A stretch of DNA of 64,000 nt from Thainema sp966674685 (GTDB lineage Bacteria; Cyanobacteriota; Cyanobacteriia; Phormidesmidales; Phormidesmidaceae). Location: the NCBI GenBank assembly GCA_966674685.1, contig CBKWJC010000029.1, positions 1-64,000 of the forward strand, read 5' to 3'. Numbering within the stretch: the first letter of the stretch is position 1; every line of letters begins with the position of its first letter. Positions 33,649 through 41,895 of the stretch are shown here, in pieces. A model generated the notes under the pieces. The model searched no databases and was not told the DNA's origin. It saw only the letters and a program-made list of their open reading frames with translations. The position numbers and the translations under genes are program-made.

Positions 33649-34404
33649 ATGCCCAGAGTCGTCTCTATTCATTCCTATCGTGGTGGTACTGGCAAGTCCA
33701 ACTTTACGGCAAACCTAGCGGCAACGATTGCCATGCAGGGATACCGCGTTGGCGTGGTGGATACAGATGTGCCGTCTCCTGGTATTCACAACCTGTTTAG
33801 TCTAGAGCCAGAGCAAATCAAGAACACGCTCAACAGCTTCCTCTGGGGAGAAAGCACGATTGAGGAGGCGGCCTACGATGTCAGTGCCAATATCGGCCTC
33901 TCCGGTGACGGTCAAGTATTCCTGGTTCCCTCCAGCATTAAAGCCGACGACATCGCCAAAATTTTACAAGAAGGCTATGACGTAAAGCTGCTCAACGATG
34001 GCTTCCGCAAGCTGGTGAAAGGGTTAGAACTGGATTATCTGTTTATCGACACTCACCCTGGCTTGTCGAAAGAAACCTTTTTGTCGATTGCGATTTCCCA
34101 TGTGTTGATTTTGATTCTGCGCCCCGATAAGCAGGACTACCAGGGCACGGCAGTCACGATTGATGTGGCCCGACAGCTCAAGGTGCGTAAAATGCTGCTG
34201 GCCATTAACAAAGCCCTCAGCAAGCTCAATTTTGAGGCACTAAAGCAAAAAGCAGAAGAAACCTATGGCGTTCCGGTTGCAGGAATTTTTCCGCTGTCGG
34301 AAGATGTGGTGCAGCTTGCTAGTGAAGGAGTCTTTTGCACCAAATATCGCGATCATCCGATTAGTCAAGAGTTTCAAAAGGTCGCGGCTCAAATCATGGC
34401 CTAG
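33649..34404 (+). CDS. ParA/MinD-like ATPase
   Basis: A 251-aa deviant-Walker-A ATPase. The P-loop reads SYRGGTGKSNFTANLAA near residues 8-24, with Arg at the position of the signature Lys of KGGxGK[T/S]. The A' motif VVDTDVPSPGIHNLF and Walker B LFIDTHPGLS follow. No amphipathic MinD C-terminal helix is evident. ParA/MinD proteins position cargo or form membrane or nucleoid gradients. It is followed at 178 bp by glutaminase and then by a receptor gene in the same direction, so it probably works with them (inference), not in chromosome partition; no parB is nearby. Confidence 0.85.
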   Translation: MPRVVSIHSYRGGTGKSNFTANLAATIAMQGYRVGVVDTDVPSPGIHNLFSLEPEQIKNTLNSFLWGESTIEEAAYDVSANIGLSGDGQVFLVPSSIKADDIAKILQEGYDVKLLNDGFRKLVKGLELDYLFIDTHPGLSKETFLSIAISHVLILILRPDKQDYQGTAVTIDVARQLKVRKMLLAINKALSKLNFEALKQKAEETYGVPVAGIFPLSEDVVQLASEGVFCTKYRDHPISQEFQKVAAQIMA

Positions 34405-34407
34405 CTG

Positions 34408-34446
34408 ATCACAGGTCAATCACAGATTAATCACAAATTGGTCACG
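34408..34446 (+). promoter_or_regulatory. Four 11-bp-phased ATCACA repeats
   Basis: ATCACA begins at 34408, 34419 and 34430 and GTCACG at 34441, exactly 11 bp apart. They lie right after the ParA-like stop and about 135 bp upstream of glsA. Direct repeats at one helical turn are typical of OmpR/PhoB-class regulator sites (inference). Confidence 0.55.
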
Positions 34447-34581
34447 CAAATCATTGGCCGCAGCGCGATTTGCCAAAGTTGCTCACTCAAGTTGCTCATC
34501 CGAGTAATGTTCAGGATTGTTGATCAGGATTTCGATATCAGTCACTAGCACCAGTCTCTAATGCGAAAGACCGAGGACGCC

Positions 34582-35613
34582 ATGACTCAAAAAACCGGTA
34601 TGCAGTCTTTAGCCAGTTCTATCCAAGCTGCGACTTCGCCTTTTCGACAATACTTGAATGATTTGCATGAGCAATATCAGGCGCTGGCGGATGGAGCCGT
34701 CGCGGACTACATTCCCGAGCTGGCAACAGCAGATCCCAACTGGTTTGGCATTTGCGTGGTGAGTGCCGATGGTCAGGTTTTCGACGTGGGGGATTGCGAC
34801 CAACTGTTCACGATTCAGTCTATTTCCAAGGCGTTTGTCTACGGTCTAGCCCTAGAGGATCACGGGCGCGAGTACGTCAACAGCAAGGTCAGCGTTGAAC
34901 CATCCGGTGAAGCCTTTAACGCAATTGTGCTGGATGAGGCGACTAATCGACCCTACAATCCAATGGTGAATGCAGGCGCGATCGCAACTGCCGATTTAGT
35001 CAAAGGCAATAACGCCACCGAACGACTGAAGCGCTTACTGGATATGTTTAGCCGCTATACTGGACGGAAACTGGATGTGAGCGTGCCGATTTTTTTGTCA
35101 GAAAAATCGACTGGATTTCGCAATCGTGCGATCGCATATTTGATGCTCAACTTCGGCATGGTGACCGACCGAATTGAAGAAACGCTAGATCTGTATTTTC
35201 AGCAGTGTTCGATTCTAGTCAACGCCAAAGATCTGGCAATGATGGCGGCAACTCTGGCCAACAAAGGCGTCAATCCCGTCACAGGTATACGGGCACTAGA
35301 TGAACGCTACGTGCAGGACGTAATCAGCGTCATGCTCACCTGCGGCATGTATGACTATTCCGGCGAGTGGGTTTACAAAGTGGGAATGCCTGCCAAAAGC
35401 GGCGTCGGTGGCGGCATTACGGCTGTTGTGCCCAATACGCTTGGTATCGGGACGTTTTCCCCACCGCTAGATGCCAAAGGCAACAGCGTCCGGGGCATTC
35501 GCGTCTGCGAAGACCTGTCGCGGGACTTTGGCCTACACCTCTTTAACGTGGCGGGAGCCGAACGTAATATCCACGACTGGATTGCGGGCAGCGCAACGGC
35601 AGATGATTGGTAA
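34582..35613 (+). CDS. glsA: Glutaminase A
   Basis: A 343-aa glutaminase of the beta-lactamase-fold GlsA/YbaS family; it hydrolyses glutamine to glutamate and ammonia. Catalytic Ser80-x-x-Lys83 in TIQSISKAF matches the family Ser/Lys pair. Substrate-site motifs VEPSGEAFN, NPMVNAGAIAT and MYDYSGEWVYKVG...PAKSGVGGGI are intact. The start at 34582 has GAGGA about five bases upstream; an ATG at 34561 would add seven residues. The 3' end overlaps or abuts the receptor gene, implying coupled translation. Confidence 0.93.
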   Translation: MTQKTGMQSLASSIQAATSPFRQYLNDLHEQYQALADGAVADYIPELATADPNWFGICVVSADGQVFDVGDCDQLFTIQSISKAFVYGLALEDHGREYVNSKVSVEPSGEAFNAIVLDEATNRPYNPMVNAGAIATADLVKGNNATERLKRLLDMFSRYTGRKLDVSVPIFLSEKSTGFRNRAIAYLMLNFGMVTDRIEETLDLYFQQCSILVNAKDLAMMAATLANKGVNPVTGIRALDERYVQDVISVMLTCGMYDYSGEWVYKVGMPAKSGVGGGITAVVPNTLGIGTFSPPLDAKGNSVRGIRVCEDLSRDFGLHLFNVAGAERNIHDWIAGSATADDW

Positions 35614-37798
35614 AATGCGCCACTGGCTGGCTGGGTTACCGCCTTGGCGAACAGGACGGACAGTGCCGCTACAGCGAGTCTTGATCGTGTCCTTTGCGCT
35701 GCAAGTTGCTGCCGCAGTGGGGCTAGTCGGTTACATCTCATTCCGCAATGGTCAGAAAGTGGTTTACAATCTGTCCTCGCAGTTGCGAGCCGAAATCGCG
35801 GCGCGGATTCGGCAGCAGCTCCAGTCCTATATCGACATTCCCCACTCAATTAACCGGATCAACGGCAACTCTGTCTTTAATGGCGATATTAATATCAGTC
35901 TCGCGACTGGAGAACACCAGCTTTGGCAACAGGCTAAGATTTTTTCCTACACCAATCTGATTTACTGTGCCAACGATATTGACGGCTCGTTTTTGGGCGT
36001 GGGGCGCAATGTCGCAGATCGCTCGCTCCAACTGGTAGTCTACAACGATTCATCCAATCATATTGCTAACTACTACAGCCTCAACGTCACAGGCGATCGC
36101 ACGTATCTACTCGGCAAAGGCACCCGTCAATTCGATCCACGGGTGCGGCCCTGGTATTTGGCAGCTAAAGCCTCTGGAGGACCAACTTGGAGCGATATTT
36201 ATCTTGATTTTGATACAGGACTGCCGACCATTACCGCAAGTCTGCCTGTCTATGAAGAGTTGGGTAACGGGCTGATTGGCGTTTGTGCCACCGACTTTAT
36301 TTTGCCAGAGGAGATGAGCCGCTTTTTGCGATCGCTAGAGGTGAGTGAGTCAGGCGAGACATTCATTATGGAACGGTCTGGAACGCTGGTGTCCACGTCT
36401 ACTGAAGATGATTTACTGATGGGTCGCGGTGCGGCGGTGCGGCGGCGAGATGCGGTGGAAAGCGACAACCCCTTGGTACAAGGAGCAGCAGAATACTTAA
36501 ATCAAGAATTTCGCAACCTAGAGACTATTCAGCGATCGCACCAGCTAGAGTTCACCGTTGGCGGCAAGCGCCAGTTTTTGCAGGTTCTGCCGTTTAACGA
36601 TGGGCGAGGACTTGATTGGCTGATTGTGGTCGTCGTCCCTGAAGCCGACTTTATGGAGCAGATCCACCAAAACAGACGCATCACGATTCTTTTTTCTGCG
36701 ATCGCGCTGCTGATGGCAATGTGGCTGGGGGTACGCACCTCACGCTGGCTGGCCCAACCCATTCTCAAGCTCGATCAGGCCGCTCGACAAATCGCCGCTG
36801 GCAATCTGGCTCAAACAGTTGATGCCAGAGGGGTCGATGAGCTAGAAGCCCTGGCCAACTCTTTTAACAGCATGGCGCAACAGCTCCAGCGCTCATTTGC
36901 CGATTTACAAAACAGTGAAGCGACCAATCGCGCTCTGATCGATGCTCTACCGGATTTGCTGATTCGCGTCCGCCGCGATGGTGTGTATCTCGATATTCAA
37001 GGTCAAAGCCGCACGCAGATTTACGGTGCTGCACATTTCAAAGTGGGGCGACATGTCCATGAGTCTCTGCCCCGCGATCTGGCAGATGAGCGAATGCACT
37101 ACATTCAGCAAGCGATCGCAACGGGCCAGATTCAAGTTTATGAACAGCGCTTCCAATCCAATCAGTGTCGCCAGACGGAAGAAGTGCGGATGGTGGCTCT
37201 GTCGGATAGTGAAGTGCTGATGATTGTACGCGACATCACCGAGCGCAAAGAAGCCGAAAATGCGCTCCGGATTGCTGAAGAAAACTATCGCAGCATTTAC
37301 GAAAACGCCCTCGAAGGCATTTTTCAGTCTAGCCCCAATCACCGCTATATCAGCGTCAACCCAGCGATGGCTCGTATTCACGGCTATGCGTCTCCGCTAG
37401 ACATGGTGGAGCAAATTGCCAATATTGGTAAGCAAATTTATGTCGATGCGATCGCATATCAGCAGTTTCGTCAGCAGATTGAGACAGCGGGACAGGTCGA
37501 AAGCTTTGAATATCAAGCTTATCGAGTTGACGGTTCCATCATTTGGCTGTCAGAAACGGCTCGCGCGGTTTATGACGACAGCGGCGCACTGCTCTACTAC
37601 GAAGGCATCGTGCAGGATATCACCGAACGCAAGCGTAAAGAGCATGACCTCAAACGCCAGCTTGAAGACCTACAGATCGAGATTGACCACAAAAAGCGGG
37701 AACGCGACGTGGCCGAAATTACCCAGACGGATTACTTTCAAGAAATCCAAGCTGCTGCCAGTAGCTTTAATCTCGACGAATTCTGGGATGGGGAATAG
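35603..37798 (+). CDS. Cache-HAMP-PAS-PAS membrane receptor without output domain
   Basis: A protein of about 731 aa. A membrane helix (about 25-46) is followed by a periplasmic dCache-type domain (about 50-350; TRQFDPRVRPWYLAAKASGGPTWSDIY split over the conserved region), a second helix near 355-375, HAMP (about 378-430), two PAS domains (about 455-555 and 565-690, each ending in a DITERK linker) and a coiled coil. The protein ends VAEITQTDYFQEIQAAASSFNLDEFWDGE-like, with no kinase, GGDEF, cyclase or phosphatase domain. It therefore must signal through a partner. ATG 35603 overlaps glsA by 11 bp; ATG 35615 is the alternative. The upstream ParA-like ATPase and glutaminase are the obvious partner candidates (inference). 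Confidence 0.85.
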   Translation: MIGKMRHWLAGLPPWRTGRTVPLQRVLIVSFALQVAAAVGLVGYISFRNGQKVVYNLSSQLRAEIAARIRQQLQSYIDIPHSINRINGNSVFNGDINISLATGEHQLWQQAKIFSYTNLIYCANDIDGSFLGVGRNVADRSLQLVVYNDSSNHIANYYSLNVTGDRTYLLGKGTRQFDPRVRPWYLAAKASGGPTWSDIYLDFDTGLPTITASLPVYEELGNGLIGVCATDFILPEEMSRFLRSLEVSESGETFIMERSGTLVSTSTEDDLLMGRGAAVRRRDAVESDNPLVQGAAEYLNQEFRNLETIQRSHQLEFTVGGKRQFLQVLPFNDGRGLDWLIVVVVPEADFMEQIHQNRRITILFSAIALLMAMWLGVRTSRWLAQPILKLDQAARQIAAGNLAQTVDARGVDELEALANSFNSMAQQLQRSFADLQNSEATNRALIDALPDLLIRVRRDGVYLDIQGQSRTQIYGAAHFKVGRHVHESLPRDLADERMHYIQQAIATGQIQVYEQRFQSNQCRQTEEVRMVALSDSEVLMIVRDITERKEAENALRIAEENYRSIYENALEGIFQSSPNHRYISVNPAMARIHGYASPLDMVEQIANIGKQIYVDAIAYQQFRQQIETAGQVESFEYQAYRVDGSIIWLSETARAVYDDSGALLYYEGIVQDITERKRKEHDLKRQLEDLQIEIDHKKRERDVAEITQTDYFQEIQAAASSFNLDEFWDGE

Positions 37799-37970
37799 AG
37801 ACAATATGCTCAGCCGAAGCGACAATCAATCACCTCTTCCAGTTTCAGTTTTGCAGGGTGCAAGATATGTAGCCGAGTTGGGATAGAGATTATCTCATCC
37901 GGGAATGGATTGGGAGCGGAGGTGATCTCCACATCCCGTCCATTCATACAGTTAACAACGCCACATTAGG

Positions 37971-38453
37971 CTACTGTCCTAAACGCTGATTAATCTGCTC
38001 CAGCAGACTCGGATCTTGTTGAGCCATCAACAAAATCTGGTCAAATTCCTCAACAGTTAGGTTTTCAGCCTGAATGGCTGCCGCCATATCCTCGCGAACA
38101 CTAGACTGAATCGTAGCCATCTGATCGGCTGCGGCCATAAATGACTCAGCTTGTTCAGGCGGTAACTCACTTCCACCAGACGCTTGTAATGTCTGAGCCA
38201 TCGCATTAAATTCATCCACAGTCAGCCCTTCCGCCTCTACAGCAGCCACCATTTCGGTCTGGATTTCTTGCTGAATGGTTTGAACAGCCAGATAAGCTCT
38301 AGCAAACTGATCAATTTGCTCGTCTGTGACTTCGGCTGGAGCGGGTTGGGTTGATGGAGGGAGTTGAGCCACTGCAGGTTGGGCCATACCAACCGCCCCC
38401 AGCCCCAGCAGTACAGCGACAAAGGAACTGGTTAGCCGTGTTGCATTCAACAT
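37971..38453 (-). CDS. DUF4168 secreted protein
   Basis: A 160-aa exported helical protein. The signal peptide ends near AVAQ (residue 29). The mature part has the two repeated motifs EGLTVDEFNAMAQTLQ and ENLTVEEFDQILLMAQQDPSL that mark DUF4168, common in cyanobacteria and marine proteobacteria with unknown function. It is monocistronic and lies downstream of, on the same strand as, the fasciclin gene. Confidence 0.85.
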   Translation of the reverse strand: MLNATRLTSSFVAVLLGLGAVGMAQPAVAQLPPSTQPAPAEVTDEQIDQFARAYLAVQTIQQEIQTEMVAAVEAEGLTVDEFNAMAQTLQASGGSELPPEQAESFMAAADQMATIQSSVREDMAAAIQAENLTVEEFDQILLMAQQDPSLLEQINQRLGQ

Positions 38454-38567
38454 AATCGTTTCCTCTTACTACATTGAGACTATTCAATCTCGGGTCATTT
38501 TTGCCAAACAAATACCGATTCTCCAGATGGGGATTACACCTCCTGTTTTTAGAACAAGATGGTGGCA

Positions 38568-39218
38568 CTACTGAACAGCGGTAGATGGCAGGATGATCTG
38601 ATCGACGACGTGGATAATGCCATTGCTGGCTTGTAGGTCAGGTTGTGTCACGGCGGCGTTATTCACGGTTACGGCTTGAGCGCCCGCATCGGCTTCAACG
38701 CTTAGGGGAGAACCTGTTAGAGTTTCTACTGAACCTGCCGATTGCAGTTGATTGGCGGATAACTCTTCAGGCACCACATGGTAAGCCAGAATCTGTCTGA
38801 GTTGATCCTGGTTTTCAGGTGCTAACAGTTGCTGCAAGGTTTCTGGAGGAAGCTCTTCGAATGCCTGATCTGAGGGGGCAAATACCGTGTAGGAGCCAGG
38901 TTGATCCAAGGTATTGGTTAGGCCAGCAGATTCTAGGATGGTATTGAAAGTAGACAAAGATGTTTCGTTGGCGGCCACTTCGGTGATGGTTTCTGTCCCT
39001 GCGGTTGGATCAAGGGCGGAATCAGGCACGGTGGGAGCTTCACCCACCTCAGGATTGGTGGGAGGTTCACCCACTTCGGGATTGGTGGGAGCTTCGTCTA
39101 CCTGAGGTGATGTCTCTAATGGGGCTTCAGCAGTATATGTGTCGCAGGCGGCGGCGCCAATCGCGAGTGCCAGGAAGAGTGTAGATAGTCCCAAGAACTT
39201 GCTTTTGGAATAGGTCAA
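38568..39218 (-). CDS. Fasciclin (FAS1) domain lipoprotein, TTG start
   Basis: A 216-aa lipoprotein. The lipobox is LAIGAAAC with Cys25 as lipid-modified residue. A Pro/Glu linker contains tandem copies of PTNPEVGE(P/A). A single FAS1 domain follows (about 80-215): TVFAPSDQAFEELP, ILAYHVVPEELSA and NGIIHVVDQIILP. FAS1 domains mediate adhesion to cells or matrix. No ATG is available near the signal peptide; TTG at 39218 has AGGAG eight bases upstream. A longer frame to 39911 has no coding character and overlaps the ferric-reductase gene. Confidence 0.85.
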   Translation of the reverse strand: MTYSKSKFLGLSTLFLALAIGAAACDTYTAEAPLETSPQVDEAPTNPEVGEPPTNPEVGEAPTVPDSALDPTAGTETITEVAANETSLSTFNTILESAGLTNTLDQPGSYTVFAPSDQAFEELPPETLQQLLAPENQDQLRQILAYHVVPEELSANQLQSAGSVETLTGSPLSVEADAGAQAVTVNNAAVTQPDLQASNGIIHVVDQIILPSTAVQ

Positions 39219-39401
39219 GGTTCTTTCTCCTCGTGTTGTAAACCAGCATTTTCTAGGATTGGGGCTAAATGTGACGAGAAAGTGACAGGGGTGGATGGGT
39301 GGATGGGTTGATGGGTAGGTGAGTGAGGGATGGAGGGGTGGGGTTGTCACTTTTTGGTCATATTTGGAGAGGAGGCTGGGAGGGAGGATTGGAGAGGGTG
39401 A

Positions 39402-40739
39402 ATGAGAAGTTTGTTGATGCGGAGTCCGATTGCGATCGCAATTGCTTGGATCGGGGGCTATCTGCTGATTGTTTTGTCGCCGCTGTTGATTTTGCTGCTG
39501 TATCCAGCACCCGCAGGTCGAGGGTTTTGGATTGAATTTTCGGTGGCGCTGGGTTTTATCGGACTGGCGATGATGGTGCTCCAGTTTGCGCTGACGGCCC
39601 GCATTCGCACCATTGAAGCCGCTTATGGCATTGACATCATCTTGCAGTTTCATCGCTACACCTCCATCCTGGCGTTTCTGCTGATTCTGGTGCATCCCAT
39701 CATTCTGTTTGTGACTGATCCAGAGACGCTGCAACTGCTGAACTTTATTGAAGCGCCCTGGCGGGCGCGGGCGGCGGTGATTGCGACTCTGGCGCTGACG
39801 CTGCTGATTGTGACCGCCATCTGGCGGGAGAAACTGCATATTCCCTATGAACCCTGGCGCATTTGGCACGGGATTTTTGCGGTGATGGCTGTGGGTTTTG
39901 GACTGGCTCATGCCTTTGGAGTTGGGAACTACCTGAGCTTGTTCTGGAAGGGATTACTGTGGGCACTAATGGGTGCGATCGCACTGTGGCTGCTGATTTT
40001 TGTTCGCCTAGTCAAACCCTGGCAGATGACCCAGAATCCCTACTTAGTCGAGGAGGTTGTGCCGGAGCGGGGCAATGTATGGACTCTGGTATTGCGACCC
40101 AGAGGACATCAGGGGTTGACATTCCAACCGGGGCAGTTCTCCTGGCTCACCCTGAGAATTTCGCCCTTCCGCATGCGGGAACATCCGTTTTCTATGGCAT
40201 CCAGCGCAGAAAAGCTAGATTGTCTGGAGTTTGGCATTAAATCCATCGGTGATTTCACCAGCCGCATTAAAGAGGTAAAACCAGGCACCGTCGCCTACCT
40301 GGATGGCCCCTATGGGGTGTTTACGATCGATCGCTACTGGGACTCGGCGGGATTCGTGATGATTGCCGGGGGCATCGGGATTACGCCGATCATGAGCATG
40401 TTGCGAACTGCCGCCGATCGCAAAGACAGTCGCCCTTTTTTACTCATCTACGCCAGCCGCTCCTGGGAAGACATCACCTACCGGGAAGACCTGGAAGTCC
40501 TCCAGGACAAACTGGATCTAACCATCGTGCATGTGCTGCGGAATGCCTCGGAGGATTGGCAGGGAGAAAGCGGATATGTCGATCGAGACCTGCTGGAGCG
40601 CTACATTCCCGCCCATCGGGGTAGCCGCCACTATTTTATCTGTGCAGTTCCCAAAATGATGGAGCAGGTGGAACGGGCACTTCACAAGTTGAATGTACCC
40701 GTCACTCATATTCACATGGAACATTACAACTTAGTTTGA
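39402..40739 (+). CDS. Ferric-reductase-like flavocytochrome (NOX/FRE type)
   Basis: A 445-aa membrane flavocytochrome. Six or so helices (residues 10-210) carry His in IILQFHRYTS, LLILVHPII and FGLAHAF that would ligate two b haems. Then comes an FAD domain (FRMREHPFSMASSAE, near 265) and an NAD(P)H domain (IAGGIGITPIMSMLR near 325, and the C-terminal HMEHYNL V end). The family moves electrons from NAD(P)H across the membrane to iron, oxygen or another acceptor. A small membrane protein follows 12 bp downstream. Confidence 0.88.
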   Translation: MRSLLMRSPIAIAIAWIGGYLLIVLSPLLILLLYPAPAGRGFWIEFSVALGFIGLAMMVLQFALTARIRTIEAAYGIDIILQFHRYTSILAFLLILVHPIILFVTDPETLQLLNFIEAPWRARAAVIATLALTLLIVTAIWREKLHIPYEPWRIWHGIFAVMAVGFGLAHAFGVGNYLSLFWKGLLWALMGAIALWLLIFVRLVKPWQMTQNPYLVEEVVPERGNVWTLVLRPRGHQGLTFQPGQFSWLTLRISPFRMREHPFSMASSAEKLDCLEFGIKSIGDFTSRIKEVKPGTVAYLDGPYGVFTIDRYWDSAGFVMIAGGIGITPIMSMLRTAADRKDSRPFLLIYASRSWEDITYREDLEVLQDKLDLTIVHVLRNASEDWQGESGYVDRDLLERYIPAHRGSRHYFICAVPKMMEQVERALHKLNVPVTHIHMEHYNLV

Positions 40740-40751
40740 GGAAGGGTGACA

Positions 40752-40928
40752 ATGCGCTACAGCATTATGTTGCAATTGGTCACGACGATCAGCGTTATTT
40801 TTGTTGCTGCTGCTGCCCTTTTTGCTTGGTTTCAAAATCGACAAATGAATTCTAGTCAAGAGAGTGTTGAGAAAAGAGAATTTCGATTGGTAGCTGATAT
40901 TTCTAATCAAGAAGAGTGGTTTATTTGA
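40752..40928 (+). CDS. Small single-helix membrane protein
   Basis: 58 aa beginning MRYSIMLQLVTTISVIFVA with one helix (about 7-27) and a polar tail. AGGAAGG precedes the ATG by about six bases, and the gene starts 12 bp after the ferric-reductase stop, so it may be a small accessory subunit. No family is recognised, so confidence is moderate. Confidence 0.45.
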   Translation: MRYSIMLQLVTTISVIFVAAAALFAWFQNRQMNSSQESVEKREFRLVADISNQEEWFI

Positions 40929-40935
40929 ATATACT

Positions 40936-41037
40936 CACATCCTGCACCAAAACCCTCAAGGTTTATGTTTATGCTTATGCTCAATGTGGTGGCAATATAG
41001 CCGCTTCGAATTTTCAACGTACAGGGTGCAAGATGTG
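40936..41037. repeat. MITE-like element with CACATC(C/T)TGCACC ends
   Basis: CACATCCTGCACC (40936-40948) is inverted as GGGTGCAAGATGTG (41024-41037) with one mismatch. Related ends occur at 61465-61477 and singly at 37856-37870. Confidence 0.6.
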
Positions 41038-41239
41038 GATATATCAATACAGTAACTCCTACGTTTGGGAGAGGTTGTATCTCTAAACTATTTTTACTAT
41101 TCACACAGTATGTATCGCTAGTCATATTAGTTGGGGCATGGGTAAACTCTGTCACCGTTCTCATGAACGTTTGAGCGTTAGATTATTCAACTGTCTCAAC
41201 TCAACTGGCAGCGGCTATATTGATCGGCTGTATCTTATA

Positions 41240-41316
41240 GACCTCTTGCATAAATCGAAAAACACAACGTAATCACAAGGGTTTCAGCCTTCAAATCCTG
41301 GTTCGTGCAAGAGGTC
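41240..41316. repeat. 77-bp element with GACCTCTTGCA ends
   Basis: GACCTCTTGCA (41240-41250) and TGCAAGAGGTC (41306-41316) are perfect inverted ends, extended by ATA on the left and TTAT on the right. The end sequence resembles termini of IS5-type elements known from cyanobacteria; no transposase is present, so it is a likely MITE. Confidence 0.6.
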
Positions 41317-41738
41317 TTATGAACACGTCGTTCAAAGGATTGGAAGATTTTCCAGATAGGTGATTTCCGGTTTTAGATGTGTTTATTGGTAGCAATCCGT
41401 TTATTGTGAATCTGACTAGAAAAAGCCGAATTGTTTCTGTGAAGGTTGGGCGCGGCACAGCTTTTGCAAAGCAATAAATATTGACTTTTTCGGCGATTTC
41501 GTATTACGAGACCTGCATGGGCGTTTCAGTGGCAGTGATTCAATCTGTCATTGCTATTTCCTTCTCTATGTATTTCGTTATGTATGAGTTCCATATGCAG
41601 ATTGGATATACAAGCTCTATACATTAATTACGAGACATTAATCACAAATGACCGTGCCAATACTAAAACGAGCAGGAACAAGAAATATATAGAAATAGGC
41701 ACTAAAACCAGAATGTAAAACTGAAGTAAAACTCTTCA

Positions 41739-41845
41739 TATAGCCTTTCCTAAGCTACTGAGGTACAAGTTATTTTTTGGAAGCCGCGCTCCGCGCGGCT
41801 TCCAAAAAATAACTCCCCCTTTATTAGCACAAGAAGTGCTATATA
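41739..41845 (-). repeat. 107-bp hairpin element, copy 2
   Basis: Inverse-orientation copy of 10925-11031, same length and nearly identical. It lies about 50 bp upstream of the lipoprotein gene and may affect its expression. Confidence 0.8.
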
Positions 41846-41895
41846 CCGAATCAAATATTTTCATTAGATGTTTCGAAAGTTTGTTGGAGGATACG

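Larger units (their letters stand above)
40929..41895. other. 967-bp intergenic region with three repeat elements
   Basis: Contains a 102-bp element (40936-41037), a 77-bp element (41240-41316) and the second 107-bp hairpin element (41739-41845). Between about 41340 and 41700 the DNA is AT-rich with short open stretches but no gene I can support. Confidence 0.6.

Noticed and set aside
38568..39911. A 447-codon minus frame including the fasciclin gene
   Set aside because: The first ~230 codons are low-complexity, lack any domain and overlap the ferric-reductase gene; a TTG start with a ribosome site begins the real protein at 39218.
41340..41700. Possible decayed membrane-protein gene
   Set aside because: Only short open stretches with scattered hydrophobic residues; no homology I can recognise and no start signals.
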